The translations under genes were made by a program, and so were the position numbers. A DNA stretch of 64,000 bases from an uncultured Clostridia bacterium. GTDB lineage: Bacteria > Bacillota > Clostridia > Oscillospirales > Ruminococcaceae. The first letter of the stretch is position 1. Each line of letters begins with the position of its first letter. The stretch lies in the NCBI GenBank assembly GCA_947630845.1, contig CANRJB010000009.1, positions 1 to 64,000 on the forward strand, written 5' to 3'. Shown in pieces: positions 50,213 to 60,616 of this stretch. The notes below the pieces were generated by a model. The model ran no database searches and had not been told where the DNA came from. It was given only the letters and a program-made list of their open reading frames with translations.

Positions 50213-51628
50213 TTATTGATTTAGTAACGTTTGCAGATCATCAGAATTGGTACCTGTTGCACTGAACGTATTCATGGCAAAGAGTACATCTGTCACACCC
50301 TTCTCCTGCATGAAGTCAATGATGTTCGGGGTAAAGAACCGCATGTCGATCACCCAGATCTCCTCAAACGAATTGGTCAGGCATGGTACGAGGGCATTGC
50401 CATAGCTATCCTTGATGATGCAGAGTGTCCTGCCATTCTTGCAGTCTGTCTCTACATGCGTCACCCTCTCATCGCCGCCCATGAACACCAGATACCAGTC
50501 CGAAACATCAAGATGATCCAATGACGACAGCAGCAGTGCCCCCTCACGTTCATTGGTCATATCAATGTCATAGTAAGTGGTCGTGTAGGAATTTTGGGGT
50601 TTGTAGTAGATGAAATCCTCCGGGTTATCCTTGATATCAGCACTGCCGGTGTAGCCGTAGAGCGTACCGACATAACCCTCGAGGACAACTGTCTCATAGT
50701 CCGAAAGCGGTGCAAACGGCACACCTGCTTCTTCCGCAAATGCCTGTGCTGCGTAGTATGCACCAAGCGGCTGCCAGTGATGATCTGTCCGGGAATAGAT
50801 GGCTTCCGACTTATGCTCCTCCAGCAAGCTGTAAGCATCCACAGGTATCACACCAGACAAACAGCTGTTGATATGGTCAATGTGATCCTTCTCACTTGCA
50901 GAAGCATTCTGAAATTTCTTCGGCAGATAGAAGGAGACTGCTGTAGGTGCGACCATCGAATAGACATTCACATCCGGACCAAGCTTTTCCTTATAGGTAT
51001 TCAGCGTTCTGGCATAAGATTCTCCCTGCTCGTAATTTCCGCCATAGAGCATGATTCCTCTGTGCTTGACAATAAGGATGTTATTGGTCATTTCCCCATC
51101 TGCATCCTCATAGTCATCCTCTGTCTCTGCTTCAGTGGGAGCTATTGTTTCTTCTGTGGACGCTTCTGTCAGCATCTCCGCTTCAGAAGGCTTCACGACC
51201 GGAACGGGTGCATCTGTTGTCGGCGGTTCTGTTTCCTCCGGTTTGGCGGGGCGGCTGCTTTCGATCGTCGGGATATTGCCGATCAGTGTTCCGTCCTCAT
51301 AGGGGATGCCGAGATGTCCCCGGAAATCCGAGATCCATCCCTTGAACACACTGCGCAGCGGCACAGAATCATTGAAAAACGCAGCAAAATTCTCTGTAAA
51401 GCTGCCGTCCAGATAGGCTTCTATCGTGAATTTCGGACATTTCGCCAGATCACGCTTTTCCTCTGCGGAATAGGTGGGGCGTTTTCCAAAAATCAGAAAC
51501 AGACTCAGCAGACAGAACAGGATGCCGATCGTCAGGACATTGATCTTAAACAGCTTGTTTTCCTTACGGCGTTTTTCGGATTCTGCATCTTTGAGCGTCA
51601 CATCGATCTCATGTTCTTGCATCTGCAT
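50213..51628 (-). CDS. DHHW/AlgX-like SGNH membrane-anchored protein
   Basis: Single N-terminal TM, YSRTDHHWQPLGAYYAAQAF, IIKDSYGNALVPCL. Confidence 0.9.
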   Translation of the reverse strand: MQMQEHEIDVTLKDAESEKRRKENKLFKINVLTIGILFCLLSLFLIFGKRPTYSAEEKRDLAKCPKFTIEAYLDGSFTENFAAFFNDSVPLRSVFKGWISDFRGHLGIPYEDGTLIGNIPTIESSRPAKPEETEPPTTDAPVPVVKPSEAEMLTEASTEETIAPTEAETEDDYEDADGEMTNNILIVKHRGIMLYGGNYEQGESYARTLNTYKEKLGPDVNVYSMVAPTAVSFYLPKKFQNASASEKDHIDHINSCLSGVIPVDAYSLLEEHKSEAIYSRTDHHWQPLGAYYAAQAFAEEAGVPFAPLSDYETVVLEGYVGTLYGYTGSADIKDNPEDFIYYKPQNSYTTTYYDIDMTNEREGALLLSSLDHLDVSDWYLVFMGGDERVTHVETDCKNGRTLCIIKDSYGNALVPCLTNSFEEIWVIDMRFFTPNIIDFMQEKGVTDVLFAMNTFSATGTNSDDLQTLLNQ

Positions 51629-51634
51629 GACCTC

Positions 51635-53035
51635 CTAAAAACGATAGTACAGGAACGCTACCGTTGTCGCATCTACCAGCAGCAGGCTGCTCAGCAGCAG
51701 CAGCACTGCACAGCCGACAGTCCCTGCAACGGAAATGCCTGCTTTGAGAGTTCCGTGCTTTTCGGCAAGCTTTTTCGGCAGCTCCAACAGCGGAAAACAA
51801 CATGCGATCGCTGCAATGATGAGGAACAGATTGTTGTAAAGTGACATCTGTTCCGCAAAGCTGAAAAAGCCGTTCGGGTTGAAAATCGTCAGATTGCGCA
51901 GGAACATTCCCAATTTTTTGAAGTCCTCAAAGTAAAAAATGCCGAACCCGATGATAATGACGAGTTTATTATAAATATGTCTTGCCCAGAGGGGAAAGCT
52001 GCGCATTTTCTTTTTTCCTATCTTTGCTTCAAGCAGGATGAATGCGCCGTAATACAGCCCCCAGAGAATGTAGTTCCAGCTTGCGCCGTGCCAGATACCT
52101 GTACACAGCCACACCAGCCCCAGACTCAGGTATTTGTTCCGGATGCCGAATACCGGCAGCGGCAGCAGATAGTCACGGAAAAAGCTGCCCAGCGAAATGT
52201 GCCATCTCTGCCAGAATTCCGTGATGTCCTTGCAGAGGAACGGATGCCGGAAGTTTTCATCAAAGTGAAATCCGAAAATGCGTCCGAGTGCGATCGCCAT
52301 ATCCGAATACCCCGAAAAATCAAAGTAGACATACAGTGAATACAAGATCACACCATACCATGTACCGAGTATCGTCTGACTGTCGATGTTGCCCAGAAAC
52401 TGCTCCACGATCTGAAACAGGTTGTCTGCCAGTATGACTTTCTTTGCCAGACCCACAACGAATCGGGAAAAGCCATAGCTCAGATCTGCCAGTGTTGTCC
52501 TGCGGTCGTCGATCTCCTCTGCAATGGTGCTGTAGCGGACGATCGGTCCGGCGATCAGTTGCGGGAACAGCGACACATACAGCAGAAATTTCAACGGATC
52601 ACGCTGCGGTGTGACCGTCTCCCAGTAGCAGTCGATCACATAGGACATGACCTGAAAGGTATAGAAACTGATGCCGATCATCTGGACGATGCCGGTCAGG
52701 GGGATGTCTTGTCCGAAGATAAAGTTGATGTTACTGATCAGGAAGTCCGCATACTTGAACACGCCGATCATGCAGAGGTTGAACACAAGGCTCACGCCCA
52801 GTGACAGTTTCCGCACCACAGATTTCTGTTCTGCACCTGCACCGATGCCGCATAAGTAATTGACTGCCACGCTGAGCAACAGGTACAGGATCCTTGTCGG
52901 CTCTCCCCACGCATAAAAGAGCAGGGAGAAGATGACAAGCACCAGATTCCTGCTCCTGATCCTTTTGCATGCCGAATAGCTGAGGATGCAGAGCGGCAAG
53001 AAAAGGTACAAAAATATCAGACTCGAAAAAATCAT
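51635..53035 (-). CDS. MBOAT family O-acyltransferase
   Basis: MIFSSLIFLYLFLPLCIL; FWQRWHISLGSFFRDYLLPLPV; CTGIWHGASWNYILWGLYYG. Confidence 0.95.
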   Translation of the reverse strand: MIFSSLIFLYLFLPLCILSYSACKRIRSRNLVLVIFSLLFYAWGEPTRILYLLLSVAVNYLCGIGAGAEQKSVVRKLSLGVSLVFNLCMIGVFKYADFLISNINFIFGQDIPLTGIVQMIGISFYTFQVMSYVIDCYWETVTPQRDPLKFLLYVSLFPQLIAGPIVRYSTIAEEIDDRRTTLADLSYGFSRFVVGLAKKVILADNLFQIVEQFLGNIDSQTILGTWYGVILYSLYVYFDFSGYSDMAIALGRIFGFHFDENFRHPFLCKDITEFWQRWHISLGSFFRDYLLPLPVFGIRNKYLSLGLVWLCTGIWHGASWNYILWGLYYGAFILLEAKIGKKKMRSFPLWARHIYNKLVIIIGFGIFYFEDFKKLGMFLRNLTIFNPNGFFSFAEQMSLYNNLFLIIAAIACCFPLLELPKKLAEKHGTLKAGISVAGTVGCAVLLLLSSLLLVDATTVAFLYYRF

Positions 53036-53291
53036 TTTGCTGCCTCTTGTTCTACATTTTTCGGGTGCAGATTCTCTATCTGTTACTTTTTGCCAAACGT
53101 CAAAAATTGTATATAATTGTACAGTATGGCAAGAAAAATGAAAGCCAACCGCATCGGCGGCATCGGCTTTAGCACCCTGTAATAATATTGTACACCATTT
53201 TCTTTTTTTCTGCAATAGCAAAATAGCAGCTTTGAAAATTTCAGCACTTTATACAGTTTTCCGGCAAAATTGTGGTGATTTCACACAAAAA

Positions 53292-54554
53292 TCAGACATT
53301 TGGCGAAATATCGGCATAAAAATACTCGGCAGCAAACTCCGCCTTCGTCACCAGAAATGCAGGGTCGTCAGAGTATACATAATAGCAGCAGAATGGTGTA
53401 GAAAGCACCAGACATTTACCACGTCCACGGTAATCATACTCCGTCTGCACCGATGTAAGCTGACGTGACGGCAGATGCAGCGGAAAGCGGTCACGGATGC
53501 CTTCCGGCACATTGTCCGGCATAAGGGTAAAGCCCCCGGCATCATGCACCAGCGTTCCTTTCCCCAATGGGATAAATCCCTTCTCATTCGGCAGAGCCTC
53601 AATGCGGACATGTACCTGTAAATGATACCTCCCTGCCTTGCATTCTGCCTGTGTCTGCTGCCGTTCCCATCTGTACCAGTCAGGGATGCGCTGCAATATG
53701 CCTTCCTCCGCTTTCAGATCACCGTCCGGCAGCAGTTCCCATGCCGTGCCGCATGACTTACAAAACAAGCGGCTTCCGCCGCTTGCCATCTGCCCTTCTT
53801 TGCCGCACCGGATACATTGGTACAGCGGCAGATGCAGCCCCTGTGCCCGATCGGGGGAGGATATGAGAAGATGCTGCTCTGCCTGCCATGCGTACTCATC
53901 ATATTGCAGATGCTGTACAATGTTCTTTTGCAGCACATCCGCCGGTATTGCCTGTAGCTCCTCCTGTGTATAGAGCAGCTCCAATGTTGCTGCCATGCGT
54001 GATCTCCGGGTATGCCCTTCATCCCAGAAGGGATTGGCAAGATAGCTCCCATGTGCCGACAGTATCACCAGCGGCACACCGAGTACCTTTACCAGCCGTC
54101 CCAGATTCTCCGGCAGCGTGGATGTCACTCCGGCATCGCAGTGACGGGATTCCGGAAAGAGTACAACGGGCTGATGAAGTGTAAAGAGCGCATAGCGGAT
54201 GTTGTTCATCACGGAGATATCCGGCGTATACCGCCGTTTCCCGATGCATCCTCCATGTCTGTAGAACCATTTGCCGTAGCCTGCAAAGCCCTCCATATCG
54301 GACACATAATTCGCCCGGTACGGAAACAATGCCCTCGGTGCAATGAAATAATCCGAAAATCCCTGATGCGTTGCCAGCACCAGAAAGGGCGGTTTCAACC
54401 CCTTCATGCGGATTTTCCTGATATGCAGCCCGAATCTTGCCGTCATCACCCATGATGCCCCCCATAACAGCGGCATCAGCAAGGGATGCTGTCTGACAGG
54501 CTTTTCCGCCATGTCAAACGGCGTAAAATCGGCATGTTTGTTTACCAGTGCCAT
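53292..54554 (-). CDS. PlsC-like acyltransferase with appended zinc ribbon
   Basis: ATHQGFSDYF (HX4D), FPESRHCD; CIRCG...CKSCG zinc ribbon. Confidence 0.85.
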   Translation of the reverse strand: MALVNKHADFTPFDMAEKPVRQHPLLMPLLWGASWVMTARFGLHIRKIRMKGLKPPFLVLATHQGFSDYFIAPRALFPYRANYVSDMEGFAGYGKWFYRHGGCIGKRRYTPDISVMNNIRYALFTLHQPVVLFPESRHCDAGVTSTLPENLGRLVKVLGVPLVILSAHGSYLANPFWDEGHTRRSRMAATLELLYTQEELQAIPADVLQKNIVQHLQYDEYAWQAEQHLLISSPDRAQGLHLPLYQCIRCGKEGQMASGGSRLFCKSCGTAWELLPDGDLKAEEGILQRIPDWYRWERQQTQAECKAGRYHLQVHVRIEALPNEKGFIPLGKGTLVHDAGGFTLMPDNVPEGIRDRFPLHLPSRQLTSVQTEYDYRGRGKCLVLSTPFCCYYVYSDDPAFLVTKAEFAAEYFYADISPNV

Positions 54555-54575
54555 ACTTTCCCCCTGAAATCTCCG

Positions 54576-55325
54576 TCAGATATCAATTTCCAGTCCCACC
54601 GGACAATGGTCGCTCCCCATAACTTCCGGATAGATCTCTGCCTTTGTGATGCGGTCAGCAATGCGGTTCGACACCAGAAAATAATCGATCCGCCATCCCA
54701 CATTCTTCTCCCTTGCATGCCCCATGTATGACCACCATGAATAGGCATCCTTCTGCTCAGGATGCAGATAACGGAATGTGTCCGTAAAGCCTGCCTTCAG
54801 CAGCTCTCCGAACTTGCCCCTCTCCTGATCGGAAAAGCCGGCATTTCCGACATTTGCCTTTGCGTTTTTCAGGTCGATCTCCTTGTGGGCAACGTTCAGA
54901 TCGCCGCACAGGATAATGGGTTTGTCCTTGTCCAGCTCCGTCAGGAACGCACGCAGATCATCCTCCCACTGCATCCGGTAGTCAATTCTTGTCAGACCAC
55001 GCTGTGCATTGGGAACATAGATATCCACCATCCGGAATTTCTCATACTCTGCAATGATCGCACGCCCCTCGTCGGTATGTCCCTCAAAATTGAAGGTCAC
55101 AGACAGCGGCACTTCCTTTGTGAAAATCGCCGTGCCGGAGTATCCTTTTTTTACCGCACTGTTAAAATACTGCGTCCATCCGGCAAATTCTGTCGTCACC
55201 TGTTCGGGCTGCATCTTTGTTTCCTGAATGCAGAAAATATCCGCATCAAATTTCCGGAACTGCTCCTCGAATCCCTTCGTCAGACATGCCCGGAAACCGT
55301 TCACATTCCACGAGATCAGCTTCAT
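54576..55325 (-). CDS. xth: exodeoxyribonuclease III
   Basis: MKLISWNVNGFRACLTKGF; CIQETKMQ; LCGDLNVAHKEIDL; GSDHCPVGLEI. Confidence 0.95.
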   Translation of the reverse strand: MKLISWNVNGFRACLTKGFEEQFRKFDADIFCIQETKMQPEQVTTEFAGWTQYFNSAVKKGYSGTAIFTKEVPLSVTFNFEGHTDEGRAIIAEYEKFRMVDIYVPNAQRGLTRIDYRMQWEDDLRAFLTELDKDKPIILCGDLNVAHKEIDLKNAKANVGNAGFSDQERGKFGELLKAGFTDTFRYLHPEQKDAYSWWSYMGHAREKNVGWRIDYFLVSNRIADRITKAEIYPEVMGSDHCPVGLEIDI

Positions 55326-55525
55326 CCTTCATCATCCTCCATGATCACGACTGTACAGCGGTTGGTGGAAATCATGTAAATGACCTTGCCTGTGCGATCC
55401 ATGATCAGAATGGTGCTCTGCTTTGACTCTATGGTAACATCCTCAAAGCTCCAGTCCTGCACGCATTCAAATTTGTCATTGTAGGCATACAGGTTGTAAT
55501 TTCCATACCTATACTCTGCATTCAT
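55322..55525 (-). CDS. small hypothetical protein (67 aa)
   Basis: Overlaps xth start, same strand. Confidence 0.5.
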   Translation of the reverse strand: MNAEYRYGNYNLYAYNDKFECVQDWSFEDVTIESKQSTILIMDRTGKVIYMISTNRCTVVIMEDDEG

Positions 55526-55536
55526 GGCTTTCCTCC

Positions 55537-56940
55537 TCAGGATGCCAGAAATGCCCTGAATGCCTGATATGCCGCATAGACATCCGTCTTAGCGACCAGC
55601 TCATAGGGCGCATGCATCGAAAGTACCGGTACACCAATGTCAATGGTGTCAATATCAAGGTTTGCAATATAAGCTGCGACTGTGCCGCCGCCGCCCATGT
55701 CCACTTTGCCAAGCTCTCCGGTCTGCCAGATCACATCCGCATCGTCCAGCATGCGGCGGATCTCTCCGACATATTCCGCAGATGCATCCGATGTGCCTGA
55801 TTTGCCCCTTGCACCTGTGAATTTTGTCACGCAGACACCGTGATTGAAGAAGGCGCAGTTATTCTTTTCCGTCACTTCGGGGAAAGTCGGGTCAAATGCA
55901 GCATTCACATCCGCTGACAGACACTTCGATGCGCTCATCACTGCTCTGCCGTTCAGCCCGAAACAATCTCCCAGATCCATCAGGAAGAATTTCAGATAGG
56001 ATGACTGCAAGCCTGTGTTGCCGTCACTGCCGGTCTCCTCTTTGTCAGTCAGAATGACAACGCTCGTATGCACCGGTGCAGGAGTCGCCAGTGCCGCTGC
56101 AAATGCCGGATATGCACACACTCTGTCATCATGTCCATACGCTCCGATCATGCTCCTGTCAAAGCCCACATCCTGCGCCCTGAATGCCGGAACGGCTTCC
56201 AGCTCAGCGGAGAGAAAGTCCCCCTCAGTGATGCCGTACTTCTCATACAGAAGCTGCATCAGACCAAGCTTGACAAGCTCGCTCCCTTTATCGTCCCGGA
56301 ACGGCATCGAACCGATGACAATGTTCAGCTCCTCGCCCTTGATCCCCTGTGCCAGTTTGCGGTTCATCTGGTCATTGGCAAGATGCGGCAGCAGGTCGGT
56401 GATATAGAACACCGGGTCGCTTTCATCCTCACCAATGCAGACTTCTGCCTTTGTGCCGTCTCTGCGGATGATAACACCGTGCAGTGAGAGCGGTATTGCT
56501 GTCCATTGGTATTTCTTGATACCGCCATAATAATGCGTCTTGAAATAGCCGATTTCCTCCTGCTCATACAGCGGATGCTGTTTCAGGTCAAGACGGGGCG
56601 AATCAATATGTGCCGCACACAGCCGTACTCCCTCTGTCAGGGGTGCTGTTCCGATGGTCGCAAGGATGATCGCCTTCCCACGGTTGTTGAGATACACCTT
56701 GTCGCCTGCATGCAGTTTCATGCCGGGAGTGAACGGCACATAGCCCTGTGCCGTCAGATTTCTTTCAAAAAACGCTGCTGCTTCACGCTCAGTCTTGCAT
56801 GCATTCATGAATGCCTTGTACTCCTCACAGAATGCATCACAAGCTTTGAGCGCATCCTCTGTCATGCGGATACCGGCATGTTTTCTCTGGAGAAAGAGTT
56901 TCTCTTTCCATTCCTGCACCTTGTTGGTTTCTTCTGCCAT
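55537..56940 (-). CDS. M18 family aminopeptidase
   Basis: RLCAAHIDSPRLDLKQHPLYE; AYGHDDRVCAYP; TDKEETGSDGNTG. Confidence 0.94.
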   Translation of the reverse strand: MAEETNKVQEWKEKLFLQRKHAGIRMTEDALKACDAFCEEYKAFMNACKTEREAAAFFERNLTAQGYVPFTPGMKLHAGDKVYLNNRGKAIILATIGTAPLTEGVRLCAAHIDSPRLDLKQHPLYEQEEIGYFKTHYYGGIKKYQWTAIPLSLHGVIIRRDGTKAEVCIGEDESDPVFYITDLLPHLANDQMNRKLAQGIKGEELNIVIGSMPFRDDKGSELVKLGLMQLLYEKYGITEGDFLSAELEAVPAFRAQDVGFDRSMIGAYGHDDRVCAYPAFAAALATPAPVHTSVVILTDKEETGSDGNTGLQSSYLKFFLMDLGDCFGLNGRAVMSASKCLSADVNAAFDPTFPEVTEKNNCAFFNHGVCVTKFTGARGKSGTSDASAEYVGEIRRMLDDADVIWQTGELGKVDMGGGGTVAAYIANLDIDTIDIGVPVLSMHAPYELVAKTDVYAAYQAFRAFLAS

Positions 56941-56972
56941 GATAATTCCACCTTTCTCATAATTCATACAGA

Positions 56973-57590
56973 TCAATTCTCATACAATGCCCCGATCTTA
57001 TCTGCGATCTCCTCTGCCAGAGAGGAGAGCTGTGCAAGATCGGCGTTATTCCGGATCAAAAAATCGGAGTGGCTGATAAAAAAGTCCTCATCATGCTGCG
57101 CATTCATCCGTTCATGTGCAGCCTCCACTGTCAGTCCGTCACGCTCCATGATGCGCTGACACCGCCGCTCCGGTTCTGCCAGCACGGATACGATCACATC
57201 GCAGAGATCCGATGCTCCGCTTTCAAACAGAGTCGGCGCATCCAGTAAAACCAGATGCTTCCCGCTCTCCGCATAATGAGCAATGCGTGACTGGATCTCC
57301 TCCATGATATAAGGATGACAGATGCTGTTCAGCTTTTCCAGCTTTTTCTGATCTGTAAAGACCAGTTTCGCAAGCATCCGGCGGTTCAGCGTGCCGTCAG
57401 GATTGCGGATGGTGTGCCCGAAAAAAGCAAACAGCTCCTCCAGACATGGTTTGCCCAACGCAGCTACCTCCCGGGAAACACGGTCCGCATCGATCAGTTC
57501 AAATCCCTTTCTGACAAATATCTTCGATACCGTACTCTTTCCTGCACCTGTCTGTCCGGTCAGTCCGACGATCATCGTTCGGCTGCTCAT
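56973..57590 (-). CDS. coaE: dephospho-CoA kinase
   Basis: VGLTGQTGAGKSTVSKIFVRKGFELIDADRVSRE. Confidence 0.95.
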   Translation of the reverse strand: MSSRTMIVGLTGQTGAGKSTVSKIFVRKGFELIDADRVSREVAALGKPCLEELFAFFGHTIRNPDGTLNRRMLAKLVFTDQKKLEKLNSICHPYIMEEIQSRIAHYAESGKHLVLLDAPTLFESGASDLCDVIVSVLAEPERRCQRIMERDGLTVEAAHERMNAQHDEDFFISHSDFLIRNNADLAQLSSLAEEIADKIGALYEN

Positions 57591-58603
57591 AGCGTGATCA
57601 CCTCAAATCCTGCTGCCCTCATCAGCCGGTTGTAGACCGACAGGGAAGTGCCTGTCTGCTCCGGCATACGGACATAGACCGTATGCGCTCCGGCTTCGTC
57701 AAGCTCCCGGAACCGCCGGAACAACAGATGTGCCTGCGTCCTGCCGTCATCACCATAGCGCATGGTGGGGATGTTCTCTATCACCGGGTCGCTGTCGAAC
57801 AACAGCACATAGTCCCCTGTCTGTGCATGTGTTGTGACCCATGCCGAAAATGATGCAAAATCAGGCGCATCGACAGGAAGGATCTTTGCATGCGGGGCAT
57901 AGTGGCGGTACTTCATGCCGGGCGAAGCGACCTTTGCCTCCGGAGAGAGCTGCGAATAGACTGCCCTGTCCACATAGACCTTCCCGGCATAGGGGGCAAG
58001 CATTTCTGCCGAAACAAGTCCGGGACGGAGAATATGAATGGTTTCCGGGTCGTCAAAACAGATCACTGTCGATTCCACGCCCCCCTCACAAGCACCGCCA
58101 TCAAGTACGGCAGCGATCCTGCCGTCCATATCCGCCATGACATGGGCAGCTGTCGTGGGGCTGGGTCTGCCGGAACGGTTGGCAGAGGGAGCTGCCACCG
58201 GACAGCCTGCCGCCTTCAGCAGGGCATTTGCTGTCGGATGGGACGGCATCCGGATGCCGACCGTATCCAGTCCGCCGGAAGTCACATAGGGGATGTCCGG
58301 ACGCTTCGGGAGTACCATTGTCAGCGGTCCCGGAAAGAAAACCTGTGCCAGTTTCCATGCGATTTCCGGCACATCCGCTGCGATCTCCGGCAACATGTCG
58401 GCAGATGCGATATGCACGATCAGCGGATTGTCTGCCGGTCTGCCCTTTGCGGCAAAGATGGCATGCACAGCATCCTCCTGTCTGGCATCCGCACCAAGTC
58501 CATAGACTGTCTCCGTCGGAAACGCTACGATCTCACCCTTTTGCAGCAGTGCAGCGGCAAGAGCGATATCTTCCTCCGTATCGTGTAACAGTTTTGTTCT
58601 CAT
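57587..58603 (-). CDS. L-threonylcarbamoyladenylate synthase (Sua5/TsaC)
   Basis: [41 protein letters not shown]-terminal Sua5 domain. Confidence 0.95.
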   Translation of the reverse strand: MRTKLLHDTEEDIALAAALLQKGEIVAFPTETVYGLGADARQEDAVHAIFAAKGRPADNPLIVHIASADMLPEIAADVPEIAWKLAQVFFPGPLTMVLPKRPDIPYVTSGGLDTVGIRMPSHPTANALLKAAGCPVAAPSANRSGRPSPTTAAHVMADMDGRIAAVLDGGACEGGVESTVICFDDPETIHILRPGLVSAEMLAPYAGKVYVDRAVYSQLSPEAKVASPGMKYRHYAPHAKILPVDAPDFASFSAWVTTHAQTGDYVLLFDSDPVIENIPTMRYGDDGRTQAHLLFRRFRELDEAGAHTVYVRMPEQTGTSLSVYNRLMRAAGFEVITL

Positions 58604-59679
58604 GTCTGCTGCCCTGCCAGTCTTGCTGCCTGATCTGCCGAGCCGAGTGCATCGAACACCTCATCCAGATCACCGTTCATGATCGCTTCCAGACGGTACA
58701 GCGTCAGTCCGATGCGATGGTCTGTCATGCGTCCCTGTGGAAAATTATACGTGCGGATGCGTTCGGAGCGATCTCCCGTCCCAACCTGCATCCGGCGTTC
58801 AGAGGCGATCTGATCATTCTGCTCCTGCAATTTTGCTTCAAACAGCCTTGCACGGAGTACCTTCATTGCCTTGTCCTTATTCTTATGCTGACTGCGTTCA
58901 TCCTGACATTCCACCACCAGTCCTGTTGGCAGATAGGTGATGCGAACGGCAGATTCCGTCTTGTTGATATGCTGACCGCCTGCGCCGCTTGAACGGAACA
59001 CATCAATTTTCAGGTCGGTCGGATTGATCTCCAGTTCCACTTCATCCGCTTCCGGCAGTACTGCAACGGTCACAGTGGAGGTGTGTATCCTGCCCTGTGA
59101 TTCCGTCTCCGGGACTCGCTGCACCCGATGCACACCGCTTTCATATTTCAGACGGGAATACGCACCTTCGCCCTCGATGGAAAAGCTGATTTCCTTGAAG
59201 CCGCCCAATTCCGTGGGATTTGCGTTCATGACCTCCTGTTTCCAATGATGCGCCTCAGCGTACATGCTGTACATCCGGTACAGGGAATTGGCAAAGAGTG
59301 ATGCCTCCTCACCGCCTGCACCGCTGCGTATTTCGACGATGACATTCTTCTCATCGTTGGGGTCTTTGGGGAGCAGTAAAATGCGAAGCTCCTGCTCCAG
59401 CTCCTCCATGTTCCCTTTTTCTTCCTCCATCTGCTGCTGTGCCATTTCCTTCAGCTCAGCATCCTGCTCGCCGGCATCAAGCAGCTCCCTTGCTTCCTCA
59501 CAGCTTGCCTTTGCCGCCTGATACCGCCGGAACACGTCAATGATCGGAGTCAGGTTCTTATGCTCCTTCATAAGCGCAGCATACTGTTCCCGGTCGCTGA
59601 TGATGTCCGGGTCAGACAGATGCTGATTGATCTCCTCATAATGCTCTGCCATCGCAAGGAGCTTTTCATACATACTCAT
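58600..59679 (-). CDS. prfA: peptide chain release factor 1
   Basis: [36 protein letters not shown]. Confidence 0.96.
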   Translation of the reverse strand: MSMYEKLLAMAEHYEEINQHLSDPDIISDREQYAALMKEHKNLTPIIDVFRRYQAAKASCEEARELLDAGEQDAELKEMAQQQMEEEKGNMEELEQELRILLLPKDPNDEKNVIVEIRSGAGGEEASLFANSLYRMYSMYAEAHHWKQEVMNANPTELGGFKEISFSIEGEGAYSRLKYESGVHRVQRVPETESQGRIHTSTVTVAVLPEADEVELEINPTDLKIDVFRSSGAGGQHINKTESAVRITYLPTGLVVECQDERSQHKNKDKAMKVLRARLFEAKLQEQNDQIASERRMQVGTGDRSERIRTYNFPQGRMTDHRIGLTLYRLEAIMNGDLDEVFDALGSADQAARLAGQQT

Positions 59680-59870
59680 TCACCATCCTGATGTGTGATC
59701 TTCTTGATATTTTTCTCGATTTTCAGTCTTGGTATCATAAATTCCCTGCCGCAGCCTGTACATCGCAGACGAAAGTCCATCCCGGTGCGCAGGACAAGCA
59801 TTTCCTTTGCGCCGCAGGGATGCTGTTTCTTCATTTGCAGCAAATCATTTACTCTGACATCCATATACAC
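59676..59870 (-). CDS. DUF951 protein
   Basis: [44 protein letters not shown]. Confidence 0.88.
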   Translation of the reverse strand: MYMDVRVNDLLQMKKQHPCGAKEMLVLRTGMDFRLRCTGCGREFMIPRLKIEKNIKKITHQDGE

Positions 59871-60045
59871 TGCCCCCTTTGTCAGGCATCAGAATGCATA
59901 ACCTTATTTATTATACCGCATTTTTTCTGAAAAGGCAACATCTTCCCTGTATATTTCTTTGTTTTTGTTGAATAATCATAAAAAAATACCCCATAACCTA
60001 TTCAAGGTGACGGCAGGAACTGCCGGAAAGAAAGGATGAAATTCT

Positions 60046-60393
60046 ATGGAACTTTGCAGAGTGCATGGTGAATTTGAATCTGAGGAGATGGCAGAGCTTG
60101 CTGCCGGACGTATCCGGCGCAATGTCAGAGGGATACGGCGCATCACAGTGCATCCGCTCGGTCATGCCGTCCCGGCGGCAAGGGGCAGAGAACGCTTTAC
60201 CATGCTGCCAGCCAATCTGCGGATGATGAACTACGCCACAGATGTGATGTATTCCGACATCAGCAAGGACACTGTCCCCGAACCCATGCGCCGGAAGTCA
60301 ACAGAGCTTCTTGTCATCTGTGATGCACTGTATTCCGGCAATGTGTCTGCCATCATGCAATCCATGGGTGCTGTCCGTATGAGGTTGACATAA
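60046..60393 (+). CDS. hypothetical protein (115 aa)
   Basis: RBS gaaagga, no recognised family. Confidence 0.6.
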   Translation: MELCRVHGEFESEEMAELAAGRIRRNVRGIRRITVHPLGHAVPAARGRERFTMLPANLRMMNYATDVMYSDISKDTVPEPMRRKSTELLVICDALYSGNVSAIMQSMGAVRMRLT

Positions 60394-60483
60394 ATCACGG
60401 AAGCTTTCTGTGCAGATTGTATAAAAACAACAGTTGTTAGACAATATCTGTCTAAAAATTATAAAAAATGACTTAAAAAGCAC

Positions 60484-60512
60484 TTGACAAATCCCTGAAA
60501 ATGTGATAGCAT
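60484..60512 (+). promoter_or_regulatory. promoter of the S1-domain gene
   Basis: TTGACA - 17 bp - TAGCAT. Confidence 0.55.
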
Positions 60513-60616
60513 AAAAGTAATAAGGTTGATGTAAAAAATCCCGGTTCTAACAGGAACTGTCAATGCATAAGATGTATTGGGACTATTCCTGAAATAATAA
60601 ATCGGAGGTCGAAAGC

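Noticed and set aside
50594-51844. 416-aa ORF opposite the DHHW gene
   Set aside because: Shadow ORF; the opposite strand has clear family motifs.
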